In this document: positions 11,611 through 23,328 of the stretch, in pieces
How positions within the stretch are numbered: position 1 is the first letter of the stretch
Layout of the letters: the number at the start of each line of letters is the position of its first letter
Assembly (NCBI GenBank): GCA_039619475.1
Contig: CM077115.1
Coordinates: 555,418,826-555,482,825, forward strand
Origin: Icerya purchasi
Lineage: Eukaryota; Arthropoda; Insecta; Hemiptera; Monophlebidae
DNA: 64,000 nucleotides
Direction: 5' to 3'
Notes under the pieces: generated by a model
Told to the model about the DNA's origin: nothing
Databases searched by the model: none
Seen by the model: the letters and a program-made list of their open reading frames with translations, nothing else
Program-made: the position numbers and the translations under genes

Positions 11611-14600
11611 TTATTTTACCTGTTAGTGTGCGTAGAAGTCTAAATGCAACGTTGTTATCAAGCCACTGTTTAGACGTTATTCGCACGCAAATTGATTTAA
11701 GCAGCGGGTAAACGAAATCCAAAATAAATTTGTTACTTACATGCGCGCTTACAAGTACTCGGGTAGCCCTCAAGAGGGCTATTTCAAATTGCTAACAGAC
11801 CGAAAATAGGATAAAAGGAGTGGCGAGGAAGATGATAACGAGGATAAAAATATAAGGACAAGGAACAGGATGAATAATAATAACCAGAAATTTATACAAA
11901 AAAATGACTTTTACAACAAAACACGCTAAATATCGGGCGAGCGAGAAGAGCAACAACTGTCTAAAACATAACAGTTTAACGAACAGCGATTGTGCATCGA
12001 GGAACGAAAAATTAATGAAGTATTAAACTTCTCGACTGTACTCTCTTTTACTAACAATAAAAATTAAATAAATATTAAATCTATTTGGCGTACCTACACA
12101 CCAAACAGTCACTATCGTAAAAAGAGCTATTTCTGCCATTCGAAAAAAATCCGTTTAAAAATGTCCTACCCGTTTAATGAGGAGGAATAAGAATATTTAT
12201 ATCGAGCGTTTCCTTAAAAAGGTAAGAAACATATCGCATAATTAAGTAAAAAGTTAATTCGTTGTAAAAAACAATACCGCTCTGAATTATTATCTCACCG
12301 TTAGTTGAGATTATTTAATAGCAGAACGTTTATTCCCCTGTTAAACTTAACTCAATAGGCGAGTGTGTTTCGTCCGAAAGAAACTTGTTTGGCGGATGAC
12401 GCATATCCAAAATACCGAAAATTATCATAATAAGAGGAGCTTAAAGAAATTAGAAAAAGAAAAATTGAAATAATTTAATGTTTCTCGATAAACTCGAATA
12501 TTTGTAAAATCGTTTTGAGTTGGCCAAATTTGAAGTGATCATCTTATTGGAAAGTTTTCAGCGCTATTTAAAAAAGTTTTTTAACTTAATTTTTCTCTCT
12601 CAATTTAGTTTTCGTAGTTTTTCAATAAAATTAATTTCTTGCGAAAACAAAACATTCGTAACAATTTTCATGGACGGTAAATTTCCTTTCGTCCTATGCA
12701 ACCAAATTTTATCCAGAAATTACGAAAACTCTCAACGCTTACTTCTTTTTCTCCGCTTCTTCCCGGTGTCTAGTAACATTCGCTTTATGAAGGAACTTCA
12801 ACAATCGCTTATTTGTTAATTACAAATTGCTTTTGCACGGAGTAGTTTCAAACTGAACAGGCGGTCAATTAAATGAAATAAGAACGAAAAACATTCAGTA
12901 TCTTATATATTACGAGCAATAATGTATGTACATATTATTGAACTGGACCTCTTGACGAGGGAGATTATTAAGGAGGGGAGGGGGGGGGGGAGTCGGAGGC
13001 TATAAATTTAAAAGTTATTATTTTTAGGAAAGAAGTAGCCAAATGGCGATGGCAAGCGATAAATACGAAATTTCTGTTATTGTTTTTATTTAGCGGGCTC
13101 TTTATTTTGTAATTTTTTTCTAAATTATACCCTGCTGTTTTCAAACCGCCATCCACGGTAAATATTCTTGTACACCTCGAGACGCGCTCATCTAATTTTA
13201 ATTTCGGTCCATTCATCGAATGTCAAAAAGGCTTCGTACGGTACAGCTATTGTGTCACAAAGCTAATCACGACGACCTAAATGCCAATTACAAGCAGGCT
13301 ATTGTTGATAAAGTACTTCCTTTTCTAATTACAAATAGCAGCAATTATTTAATTATAAGGAATATGTGTGTTCTTACCGTTATTAACGGAAAATTAATCT
13401 AGAAAATTAATCTGGAAACTTAATCTTTACGCGAGTGAAAATTGCATTGCGATTGCTGAACACATCAACCGGCTTTGTCTTTATCGACATATATATATTA
13501 TATCGGCTGAGTGATGTAAATAAGTATCGAGAGGGCGCGAGAGAGAGAGAGGAAGACTTTTTTAAAATCATTAAAAACGAATTAATCCGCAGAACGAGCC
13601 GAGTAGCTATTATTAATAGTTATCAAAAACCGAGATTGCGCCCCAGCAGGTATACTATTAAACGGAAGGCACAGCGGAGAAGAAAAAAATAGCTGACGAA
13701 TGAGAGAGCGAGGCTTTGCCGTAGTATTATTCTCGGAACACTCGGCTCCTCTGGAATGTTTAACTGGAGAAATGTTAAGTTTTGATTGTAGTTTTGTTTT
13801 TACTGGAGAAATGTTAAGTTTTTCGGTCGCTACGAATGGCAAAGCCTTTTGTACACTGTGCAAACAAACAAAAAACAGAACACTTATCTTTCATTCCTAC
13901 TAAACGTCCTAGTGGCGAATGGAAGCGAATGAATGGGTGCCGTGTTTATTATTATTCAAAAGGCTGCTCTTCAGCACTCGCTCTTATTTTAGACCATTTT
14001 TTGTTTTGATTTTTTCACCGGCCGCTTCGGAAGGTTGCCTTCTATTTTGCATATATCATCGCCGTGTATTCTTGCTCGGTTGCCTCATCGTCGGAAAAGC
14101 CTTTTATTTCGAGAACCTTACCTAACCTTACCTTTTCTTTTCCAGTGCCACTTTCAAACGAATTTCTCGTAAACGCTGAAGTTCTCTTCTTCTAGCAGCC
14201 GTTTGTCGTTTCTTTTGTCTTTCAGCTATGGAATTTCAACGTTTTCCATGTTCTCCAGGAGCAACTCGGTGCCGAAGTGGTAAAAACTGTTTGTTTATTT
14301 TCCTCTTTCGCCCCGGAACTTGCCTTTTTTAGCAAACTCGAATTTGTTACATGACTGGAACCTTTCAAAATCTTGACAATTTAAAAAAAAAAAAAGAAGG
14401 AAATAACGCGAGCTAAAATGGACCGAGTAAAAAATTTATATTCATCGATTTGTTCGCTTACACAATTTCTGTACTTGAAATGCGTCGTGCGCGCATATAT
14501 GTTTGTAGGTGTCACGGATAAAATGAGCATTTTAAAATAATCACACAATTTTAGAACTTTGTGCTAGATGTGTCAATCGACCGAGCAATGTCGGCGAATA

Positions 14601-15338
14601 TTTTTTAATTATTCTTTCATTTTTTATTATTTTAATTTTTTACGCAATAATTTCGTCTTTACACAAATTTATCACTAGCAAAATTGCTCCGCATTACGTA
14701 CGGTCTATCATCTGATTAAATAAAATGTACTTAAAAATTTTCTATATATGTATGTATATAGCATTCGGTTAAAACTTTTTTAATTTCCTATTTTTTTTTT
14801 TTCATGTTGGAATAGAACCTTGTTCGTTACTTCTTTTTTTTAATTAATAGGAAAATAGTAAAAAAAAAAAAAAACAAAAAAAGAGCTCATAATTTAAATT
14901 TAATAACATAATATTTTTTTCAGAAACTTTTCTAATCTTAAAATATACTCAAATATTAAATGTTCGTTCATTAATCCGATCCGTTAGATACCTGCATGAG
15001 GAAATGAATCCCCCTTGATGATAATTCTTCTGTAATACCTATAAAACAAAAAACAAAAAAGTCAATCGCTCAGGTAAAAATTTTTCTATTAAAAACGTCG
15101 CGCATACTTCATAACGCTTCTTATTCGTATCGTTTTTTTTTTTTCACATTACCCACAGCGAAAGAACAAAGTCTTTAATAATATATACATAGTGACGAAT
15201 CCTGCAGTACTTCTAGGCATGCGGTGAAGTGCCAAAATTGAAAAGAAAATAAAAATCTGTCGATACTTCTCTAGCAGCAGAGATTAACTTGACCAAACAG
15301 ATAGTTTATTTCAATCGTTGTTTCTCTTTTATGTTGTG
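11611..15338. other. AT-rich stretch without recognised genes
   Basis: It contains a 22-bp direct repeat (13762-13783 and 13801-13823), a G-rich run at 12971-12992 and several homopolymers. Open frames of 60-99 codons at 12520, 12968, 13435 and 13582 show no domains and overlap each other on opposite strands. No gene is supported. Confidence 0.45.
12971..12992 (+). repeat. G-rich run, potential quadruplex
   Basis: AGGAGGGGAGGGGGGGGGGG-type sequence holds enough consecutive G runs for a G-quadruplex. Similar runs occur near 9311, 11465, 17950 and 33283. Confidence 0.6.
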
Positions 15339-15524
15339 CAGTAATTAATTTTAAACACCAATTTTTGAAAACAATTATTTAATTTATCAAATATCCCCCG
15401 ACTTGTTTCAAAAACAAAGCTTCGCGATCACGGGAGTTATTATAATATATCGCGGAACGCGTCGGGGAGTATTTGATAAATTAAATAATTGTTTTCAAAA
15501 ATTGGTGTTTAAAATTAATTACTG
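15339..15524. mobile_element. Inverted repeat 1 (foldback/MITE-like), 64-bp arms
   Basis: The left arm (15339-15402) and right arm (15461-15524) are reverse complements with only two or three mismatches near the inner edge. A 58-bp spacer with palindromic GC-rich bits (TTCGCGATCACGGG, ATATCGCGGAACGC) lies between. Weak similarity seems to continue outwards after a 2-base gap. Such near-identity in otherwise drifting AT-rich DNA points to a recent foldback or MITE insertion, or to a conserved hairpin. No transposase is present. Confidence 0.85.
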
Positions 15525-16360
15525 TGTACAACAAACAAATAGTTTTTAGCTTAGTTGAAATGTAAGAAGCGGCGCCTATGTGAGCTGAGAAAAAAAAGTG
15601 CTTCAGGTGTAGGTGTCGAGTAATAATTGAATTCCGATTTGACGATCTGCTGGTATTTTTCGTGTTTTGTTCGCCAAGGCTCTGTGAGTACTTCTGCACA
15701 TTAGCGAGTCACTAAGATCATACTCAGCAGCATACACATACGTAATATAGTAACATGTAAACAGCCAATCAGAGTGAGCGTTTTACAAGTACTTCTCTTT
15801 ACTTCTGCAGAGCGACCACCTGCACATGTTTCCCCCCACGAAACTGTGACTACATTATTGCTATTTTATAAAATGCCGTTCGCGCGTCTAATTTATAAAT
15901 ACGCTCTTGGTTAAATGACCGCTAACAAAACCTGTCAACCGCGATGAAAAGTTTCAATTATAAATCGGGACTTTTTCTAAAAATCTTCAACAATGACCGC
16001 GTTTAGAAGGCAGGTTGAACAATTTCTTTTCCAAGGAGTATCATTTAGTGAGGATGTGAAGAATGGTAAGGATAACACTGCACGCGGCACGAGTTTCAGT
16101 TCCATTTCATGGGTAAATCACCTTCTTTACTGAAATACGAAAACAAAAAATTGCTTTCATCATTACACAATCATTTGGTCTCTACTCTTCTTGACCACTC
16201 CATTTTCCTTATACCATATTCAGTTATTTTATAATCTGGCCATCTATATTCCTTTCAATGTGATCTTTGGATTTTATATATGCTTGAATTTTTTGGTTTT
16301 TAATTGATACTATTTATATAATGATTGTTTCTCACTTCGGGAAATATGTTTATCACTGTC

Positions 16361-16361
<1 letters not shown>

Positions 16362-16405
<44 letters not shown>
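16362..16405. repeat. Long poly(A) tract
   Basis: A run of 44 A. It could be the tail of an old retro-insertion from the left, but the preceding 300 bases match none of the families in the window. Confidence 0.9.
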
Positions 16406-16407
<2 letters not shown>

Positions 16408-17646
16408 TAGTCTTTAGAAAGGAGAAAAAATGAAGCAAAAAAAAGTATACATATGTACCAAATTGGTATATGTAAATTATGAACTTAAATGAATTACTCA
16501 CAAACTGAGAGCTCTTTTTTGTTAAAATTTATACATCTTGTTTCGAATTGGTTTCTTAATTTCAATCCACGTTATATTTTATTTAATTTATTTATTAAAT
16601 TTTTATCTTTATTTATTTCTTACATTTTGTTGTATTTGTTTTTATTTAATTTATTTTTGTCCTTATTCCGCCGCACTTAATTTGCAGATTTTGATTTATT
16701 TTGTATTTCGTATTTTCAAATTGGATATTGCGCGTATATTCTGTATAAATATCTGCTTAATTTAATTTTTGTTTCCGCTATAGGGCATTTGTAGATTTTT
16801 TGCAAAGCGATCAATTGATCTGATTTGATTATTATTTCACCGTTGTTGAAGTATAAAGTTTTTATCAATTTTTTGTACTTCTAAAAAGTAAATTAAACCG
16901 AACTGAATTGAATTATTATTATTTTCAATTCTCCTTCGCTTGATACTTTTTGCAACACAACAACTGGAAACTGTGTTGGCATTATTGAACGTGTGCAGTA
17001 TATAAATACTACACTACAAAATAAAAACAGAAAAAAAAACCGGAAAAATTTAATTTTGACGCTCCAGCAACGAGAAAACTTTTCTGCATTTTTGGAATTT
17101 TTCGTCTGAGCGGGTTTTCATTAAAACTAAATCAACTAAGAAACGAGAGAATTCCTTCTTATTTTCTTTTATGTCTGCGGAAAATATCGCATTTTAATGG
17201 AAGAAAGAAAAATGTTCTAAAATTATAAAGTTGCGCCAATTTCTTTCTTTAACCTTCGTGTCATTATTTTTTAATTTGAAAAGTACACTTTTAATCGCCG
17301 AGTAAATTGTTCAAAAAGCGATTTCTTTTTTATTTTCAAATTAACGGAGAAATTCGCGCCAAGTGGGCAAAGACGAGGCGAAAGCTTTCTCATTTCCGGA
17401 CAAGCAAATTAAAAAGGCGACCAGACTGTGTTTTGTATTTTCATTTGCTTTACAATTTTTAATACCGAAAGAGGAACACACTGATGCGAACTAAAATCGA
17501 GCTGCAAGATAGACCTCATTCGCGCGTGTCTACAATGTCACAGAATCGGGCGAACAGGACTTTTCTTTTTTCTTTTTTTTTTACTTTTCCTACAAATCAA
17601 CACGGATTTTCTTCGTTTACACAGTTGTTTTCAATGGATTTAAAAA

Positions 17647-17648
17647 AA

Positions 17649-17683
<35 letters not shown>

Positions 17684-17685
17684 AA
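17647..17685. repeat. (AAAT)n microsatellite
   Basis: About ten uninterrupted tetranucleotide units. Confidence 0.95.
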
Positions 17686-18224
17686 AAGCTGAACTTCATT
17701 TTCTGCGTTTTTTGATCTTTAATTTTCATCGAGATTCATTAACGTATAAAAAATTTGATGACGAAAAAATAAGAATAAACGATTTTGTATATTTATTGTT
17801 TTTACGATGCAAATGCAAATTCATTTAACATGAATAAATTCCGTATTTTCGTTCGTTCGTTCATACTGTTTTTGTATATAATGTTCACAAAAATGTGAAA
17901 AATCTTATTCCTGTTTATTATCATGATATTCAAAAGGTTTCACTTAATATGGGGAGGGGGGGGGCACTTTTTACATTCAATATCGTTCAATATTTAATCA
18001 CAATTAAAAATATTTTTGGTTTTATTCTCCGGGATTTACCAGCAAAAGCTGATCAGCGCAAGATATTCAATTTTTCAATATTCCTACGGAGGCTACGGAA
18101 TTTTTAATAAAAATATCTCACATATGCTCTGAAGGGAACTTCTAGGCTGCCGAATTAACTCTCGGCTATAAGCGAGTAAATAAGTTCGCGATAATTTTTT
18201 GAAAAAGAAAAAAGCATCTACTTT

Positions 18225-19000
18225 TTTCTTTAAAAGCTCTGTTAATCAACTTTGTTCTACTAATCGGCTTAATGATGCTTGGCTTGAATTGTTTTCTCGT
18301 TGACGGACTTTAGGTAATTTCAAAATTAACTCTAAAATCGTCATAATTGGGCAAGTCAGCATCTTTTTTTTAGACTACACTCTACTATTCCTATCGCAAA
18401 CACATCGCAGCTCCACAAGTGAACCCCATCTCCGCTGTCTCCATCCATTCGTCATTTCCCTTTTAACCCGTCTTATTCTTTTTACACTTCCAAAACAACT
18501 TTTTCATTAAATTATTTATACATTACAAGATCCTTGTCTAACCCTTAACCTTTCAGTTCCTATCCAGTTTGTTCAACATCGGTATCCGTGCTTGTCGAAA
18601 GTTTTTCGATTCGCCCCCCGGTGTCCGTGTTTCTGGTGTACCGAAGAAAAACCACATACCTTAAACAGACACTTTCATCTCCTTCGGTCTACCTAATGGA
18701 AGATGCTTCTCTTTTTAAGCGTCTCCTTTGCCATCTTAATAATGCAACACTTTTTGTGTTGCCAGTCTTGAGGTTGATCGTTTCCTTTCATTTCCTTCGT
18801 ATTTACATTTAATAATTTTCGACGTATTTCGCGTTCCTTCGTTAACTTTTATCATCACACTTTTCTATTCTTCGCTTTAATCGCTGTCTCATATATTTCT
18901 CATATCCTCCGCTTCTAATTCTAACATTCGTGTCTCTACTTTTCGTTAGTGACGCTAAATATTATCAGCAAATTCTCTACACTCCATCTTTTCTTTTAAT
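18225..19000 (+). mobile_element. Probable old, heavily diverged LINE-A copy
   Basis: The plus strand has the same strong T/C bias as LINE-A coding DNA. Short translated stretches can be lined up with it: HLRCLHPFVISLLTRL with the SLRRSEVVSIVRMRF segment, and SLEVDRFLSFPSYL with SLSVERSALYSYL. The frame shifts repeatedly and no poly(A) end is obvious. This is a weak match that needs a nucleotide alignment. Confidence 0.35.
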
Positions 19001-21518
19001 TTTTTACTAGTACCTATCCGACTCCACACATATAAATGATATGTTTTGCATTCAAATTAGGTGGGGGAATTCTGCGTTCGATATATAGGAAGAAAAAATA
19101 AGAATGAAAAATAAAAAAAAGAAAATTACTTAGAATTTCATTTTTTTTTTGTTTGTTTTTCGCGCGCAGCCACACTATTTAGCCAGCCTACTTAGAATCT
19201 CGATAAGTCAGCGCGTATTTAAATTAGAGACATTAAACTTAGATAGGTAATATTATACCTTCTAGAAATCGCAGAGAGAGTTACTACTACCACCTTAAGG
19301 AGAACGTTACTTTATTCATTTTTACGTATCTATACATAAAATAGCTCTACACCTTCATTTGGTCATCGGAGATTGTAACACTCGCGGCTAGTGTAGTTTA
19401 TATCTTACACAAAATTCTACGTGTACTCCTGTTAACCACCTACAACTCCACATGTTCAAAGCCAGTTTTCCACCAATATATAGACACTCCCTATAGCTTC
19501 TTTTTTTTTTTGCACTTTCGATGTTAGACAGCGTCCCATTCGTTTGAATCCCTTGTCGCGCTGCTTGTAAATCAAACGTATTCTTGACAAGATTATTCTG
19601 AAAAGTGCAGTAAAATTTTCTAACATTATTATTAATTATTTGCAAATTCGCTCTTCTACCGTGTTGAAGCATTGAGCTAAATTCTGTTCAAAGGTAGTGC
19701 TAACGCAGAAAGTTGGAAACACTCATAAATATTCGTCCAAGATATATATACTCTGTGATATATATATATTTAATTTTTACTATACAAAAGATTGTGTTGT
19801 ATCCGTTTTGTTACGAACCATTTGCTTTTTTAGGCCTAAAAAAGAATCTCCCAAAAAAAGGATTTTTTTCTTATTTTTCATCGTTTTACTTTTTAACTAA
19901 TTATATATATCGCTGTTTCCCTGGTGAGGTCGGTGAAGGTGAGAAGAAAGCATGTATTCAGTTCGATGAAAAACTTGCTACATTTCTGAAAAAGAAATTC
20001 GATAGATAATCAACTTTAAGCGAATACACACGATAAAATAAGATTATGCTAATAAATTTCGATGAAGTAATGGATGAAAAGATACACTCATCGCTCTGGA
20101 ACTGCTCGGTATTATCGTGGAGCGAAGGTAACTGAAACAGGTGCTTTGGATAATAATACGCAAGCAGCAGGAATGCGTGTCTGGAACATTCGAAATAATA
20201 ATTACAACCCGGTAAGCTCACGGATAGGCTTAAAATTCGTTAGTTTTAAGATAACAGAAGGAATTGATTATTTCATTTTGGAAAATTGGAAAAAAAAACC
20301 TATTAAAGTATCAGATGAAACGGATATATTTTGCCAACAACAAAACACGCGTGATAAAGTAAAGACATATGAAAAAAAAAAAAAAAAAAACTCCTCGGAA
20401 CAGAGTACGGAATAAGACGTCTTTTATTATAGGTCTCTGAGATAAGATCTACGAATGGACTGCGTTTGTGTATTCGGGAAGAATTTATGAGCTAGGGAGA
20501 GAGTTCTGGAGGTACAAAGGCGATAACTGGAACTCCGAACCCGATCTATCTAATTTAGGAAAACGGGTTGTGAAGGCATTTTTTATTACTATAGAATGAA
20601 AAGCGGTCGTCCGAAATGTATAGCGGAAATTCGTAGAGCATTTTCGATCGCCCCCCGCGTATACACCGTACGATCAATTCTAAAATATTTAACCTCTTTC
20701 AAAAGTAGACACATCTATAGGAATAATAACAATTACGTCCGATGCAAAATATCGCCATGATCAAAACAATTCCGCGCTAAGTGAGCAGCATAACTCTCGA
20801 GTCGGACGATCGTGTTCTACTCAGCTGATGCGCAAATTAGAGCAAAACTGAAATATAAAATTCCAACAGTTGTACGAAGTCCGTTTCGTTTCTTGATTAT
20901 TCGTTACTTTTCATTTTAACGTAATTTTCGAAATTGAAAACCCCTTTCTTAAGAATAACGAAGTTTATAGAAAAAGAAATCGCGCAGATGGCGTAGACGT
21001 TGGAAGAAAAATGGGACTGAGAGAAATGTACAGGAAAATAGATTAAAGCTTGCGTTAGAAATTTAAAAATATAACAGAAAGTTAAGAAAGTTCTAACTGT
21101 GAAGTAAAATCATCAGCACGAAAAAGCTGATCCGTGTTCGGAAACAAATTTAAACTTCCAAACTTCATTATAATACCGAAAATTCAATTCAATCCACAAC
21201 ATCAGCCGCAGCCAGCGTGTTTGAAAATGAATATCTGAATTTTCAAACCGGAGAAATACTGAAAATTAAATACAACTTTCAAGGACTTTTTACACATAGA
21301 AGCAAATTGTTCGTTCTAATTCTAGAAACAAAATTAATTTTTTTCGCGTCATTACTCGGTCATAAATAATAAATAAAACCGCTGATTTTTGAATGCTAAA
21401 TACATTTTTCTTTTGTTCCGGAGTAAATTAAAATATATCCTTTTCTTTTATTTATTTCTTTCTTTTTTTTTGTCCGATTTAAACTTTTTTTTAACTAAAA
21501 AAATGCAACATCAAAAAG
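19001..21518. other. AT-rich stretch without recognised genes
   Basis: Several open frames of 90-113 codons exist (for example 19388-19672 minus and 20074-20415 plus). None shows a known motif, and those near 20 kb overlap on both strands. No mobile element was recognised. Confidence 0.4.
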
Positions 21519-21590
21519 TTTTTTTTTTTTTGTTTTTTTTCCCCTTGGGCGCGTCAACTCGGGACATTTACCCAACACAAAGGACTAACA
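21519..21590 (-). mobile_element. LINE-A 3' terminus, very short copy
   Basis: The reverse complement reads GTGTTGGGTAAATGTCCCGA followed by GTTGACGCGCCCAAGG and an A-rich tail. The long LINE-A copy ends TTTCTGGGTAAAGGTCCTTG, then GTTGACGAGCCC and poly(A). Only the last 50-60 bases of the element were inserted here. Confidence 0.55.
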
Positions 21591-22354
21591 AATAATGAAA
21601 CGTAGGGACTTGAAAGTTTTTACCTTTATTAAATTTAAAATTATAATGGACACAAAAAATGTTCACTTTTATTCCTAAAATAGGTTCACAAACGATAAGC
21701 GAACTTTTATTAAAAACAAAAACGGGGGAAAAAGGTGATAAAAAAGAACATTTATTGACGCGTTAAAAATATTTAAATCGGTTTTAGCCGCTTTTCAGGT
21801 ATTTTTTTTGTTTTTTTTTCTTAAGCGAAATGGATTAATATAAGCCGATCAAGGTAATAAGAAATATTACGACGGTTTATTATTTGCGAAATCCACACGC
21901 AGTCATTCAATAGCGAAGATATGTATAATATGCGGTTTTTATCTATTTATTTATTCGTTTTTTCTTTTCTTTTTAGAAAAATATAAACTATATTTTATTT
22001 ACCGGACTTTAATTATATGCTGTTATCAATAATTCTTCTAAGATCGGTAACATAATTGAGAGATTTCGGAATCTGAAAATAGATTAAAGCTTTCATTTAC
22101 CCGGTATATGTATATAAATATTACTTTGTTAATGGGTCTGTGTGTTCAAACTCGGTGCAGCAGTTAGTTTTGAAAAGATAAGAACGTGTTAGGAAAAATG
22201 GTTTTTGTTTAACCCCCTGTTGGGAGCTGAAGTAACGTAACACTAAACTTAATCAAGCCGGTCTCTTTAATGGGAAATTCGTAAGAAAATACAAAAGGAA
22301 TTCTCTGAGGACATAACAACACGGACATCCCTAAGCTAACGTACATACGCATGT

Positions 22355-22385
<31 letters not shown>

Positions 22386-23113
22386 AACTTATATATGTAT
22401 GTATATATATATAAGTTTATTTATTTATGTATATATATATATATATATGTATATTTACTATATAGGTGTACACAAATTACAAGTTTAAAAAGATAAGATC
22501 ACGAGTCTGTTTTTTCGACGGTCCTTAACATTGGTTAATGTTATACAGAGATTGGGTGTCGGAGGTAATATTTTATCCTTTGAACCCTTAAAAATAAACT
22601 CTTCGCTATAAATTAAGCTTGCTGCTGAGACTATTTGGTAGGAACATCTTTTTTTTTTTAAACACATTTAATTAAGAAAGTAAATATATATATTAGTTTA
22701 AGCGAAAACCCGCTAAATTTATATTTTTTAAAATGAGATTACACCTCGCATTTTATTAATGTCAGATTAATAGAAGCCTTTTTTTTTCTTTTTTTTTAAA
22801 TTGTTTAAATGTATTTTTCAAAATAATGAATGAGTATTGCTTTTCAAAGATCTATAAATATAAATTCTACGCTTTGTTTTTTTTTTTAATTTCTGCTTTC
22901 GCAAGTTAACCAACTCCGTTTTTTTTTTTGTTTTTTTTTTTAAATATACTCGTTTCTGAAATATTTCTAACCTCCGCTGTCGTCGAATTCGGAATAAAAA
23001 AGAGAGCACCCTTCCATTCCAACAATTAATGTATACATTAGAAAACATCTGCAACTGGAAATAAATATTTTACCATTTGAAAAAATCGAAAATTGTTGAA
23101 CCCTTCATTCTCT
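21591..23113. other. AT-rich stretch without recognised genes
   Basis: The only clear structure is an (AT)n cluster at 22350-22450 with interspersed AAGTTTAT motifs. No gene was recognised. Confidence 0.45.
22350..22452. repeat. Interrupted (AT)n microsatellite cluster
   Basis: Several TA tracts are separated by short non-repeat pieces. Two CTTATATATG/CATATATAAG-type segments make it partly self-complementary. Confidence 0.85.
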
Positions 23114-23290
23114 GTTAGAAGGAACGTTTCGTTTGTTAGAAAAGGAGAAAGAGTAAATACTTGATATCAGAATCGCGAAGGAAACTCAATGAACTAGGAA
23201 ACAAAAAGAAGATTGGGTTGAACAGACGGATAGAAAGAACGTTTGTGCTACAAAAAAAAGGAGAAAGAGTAAATGCTTGATAATCTGGAA
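23114..23290. repeat. Direct repeat pair (about 55 bp, 115 bp apart)
   Basis: The units at 23114-23168 and 23229-23282 share GAACGTTT and AAAGGAGAAAGAGTAAAT and a following CTTGAT. They lie immediately upstream of the long LINE-A copy and may be a local duplication near its insertion site or part of an older element. Confidence 0.7.
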
Positions 23291-23328
23291 TGGAATTTTT
23301 TACATAAATACCCGAGATTACACGATGA

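Larger units (their letters stand above)
15525..18224. other. AT-rich stretch without recognised genes
   Basis: It includes a 44-base A-run at 16362-16405, an (AAAT)n array at 17647-17685 and a G-run near 17950. No gene or protein motif was recognised. Confidence 0.45.

Noticed and set aside
14116..14133. CCTTACCTAACCTTACC, similar to insect telomere repeat CCTAA
   Set aside because: Only two or three irregular units, too short to be an interstitial telomere.
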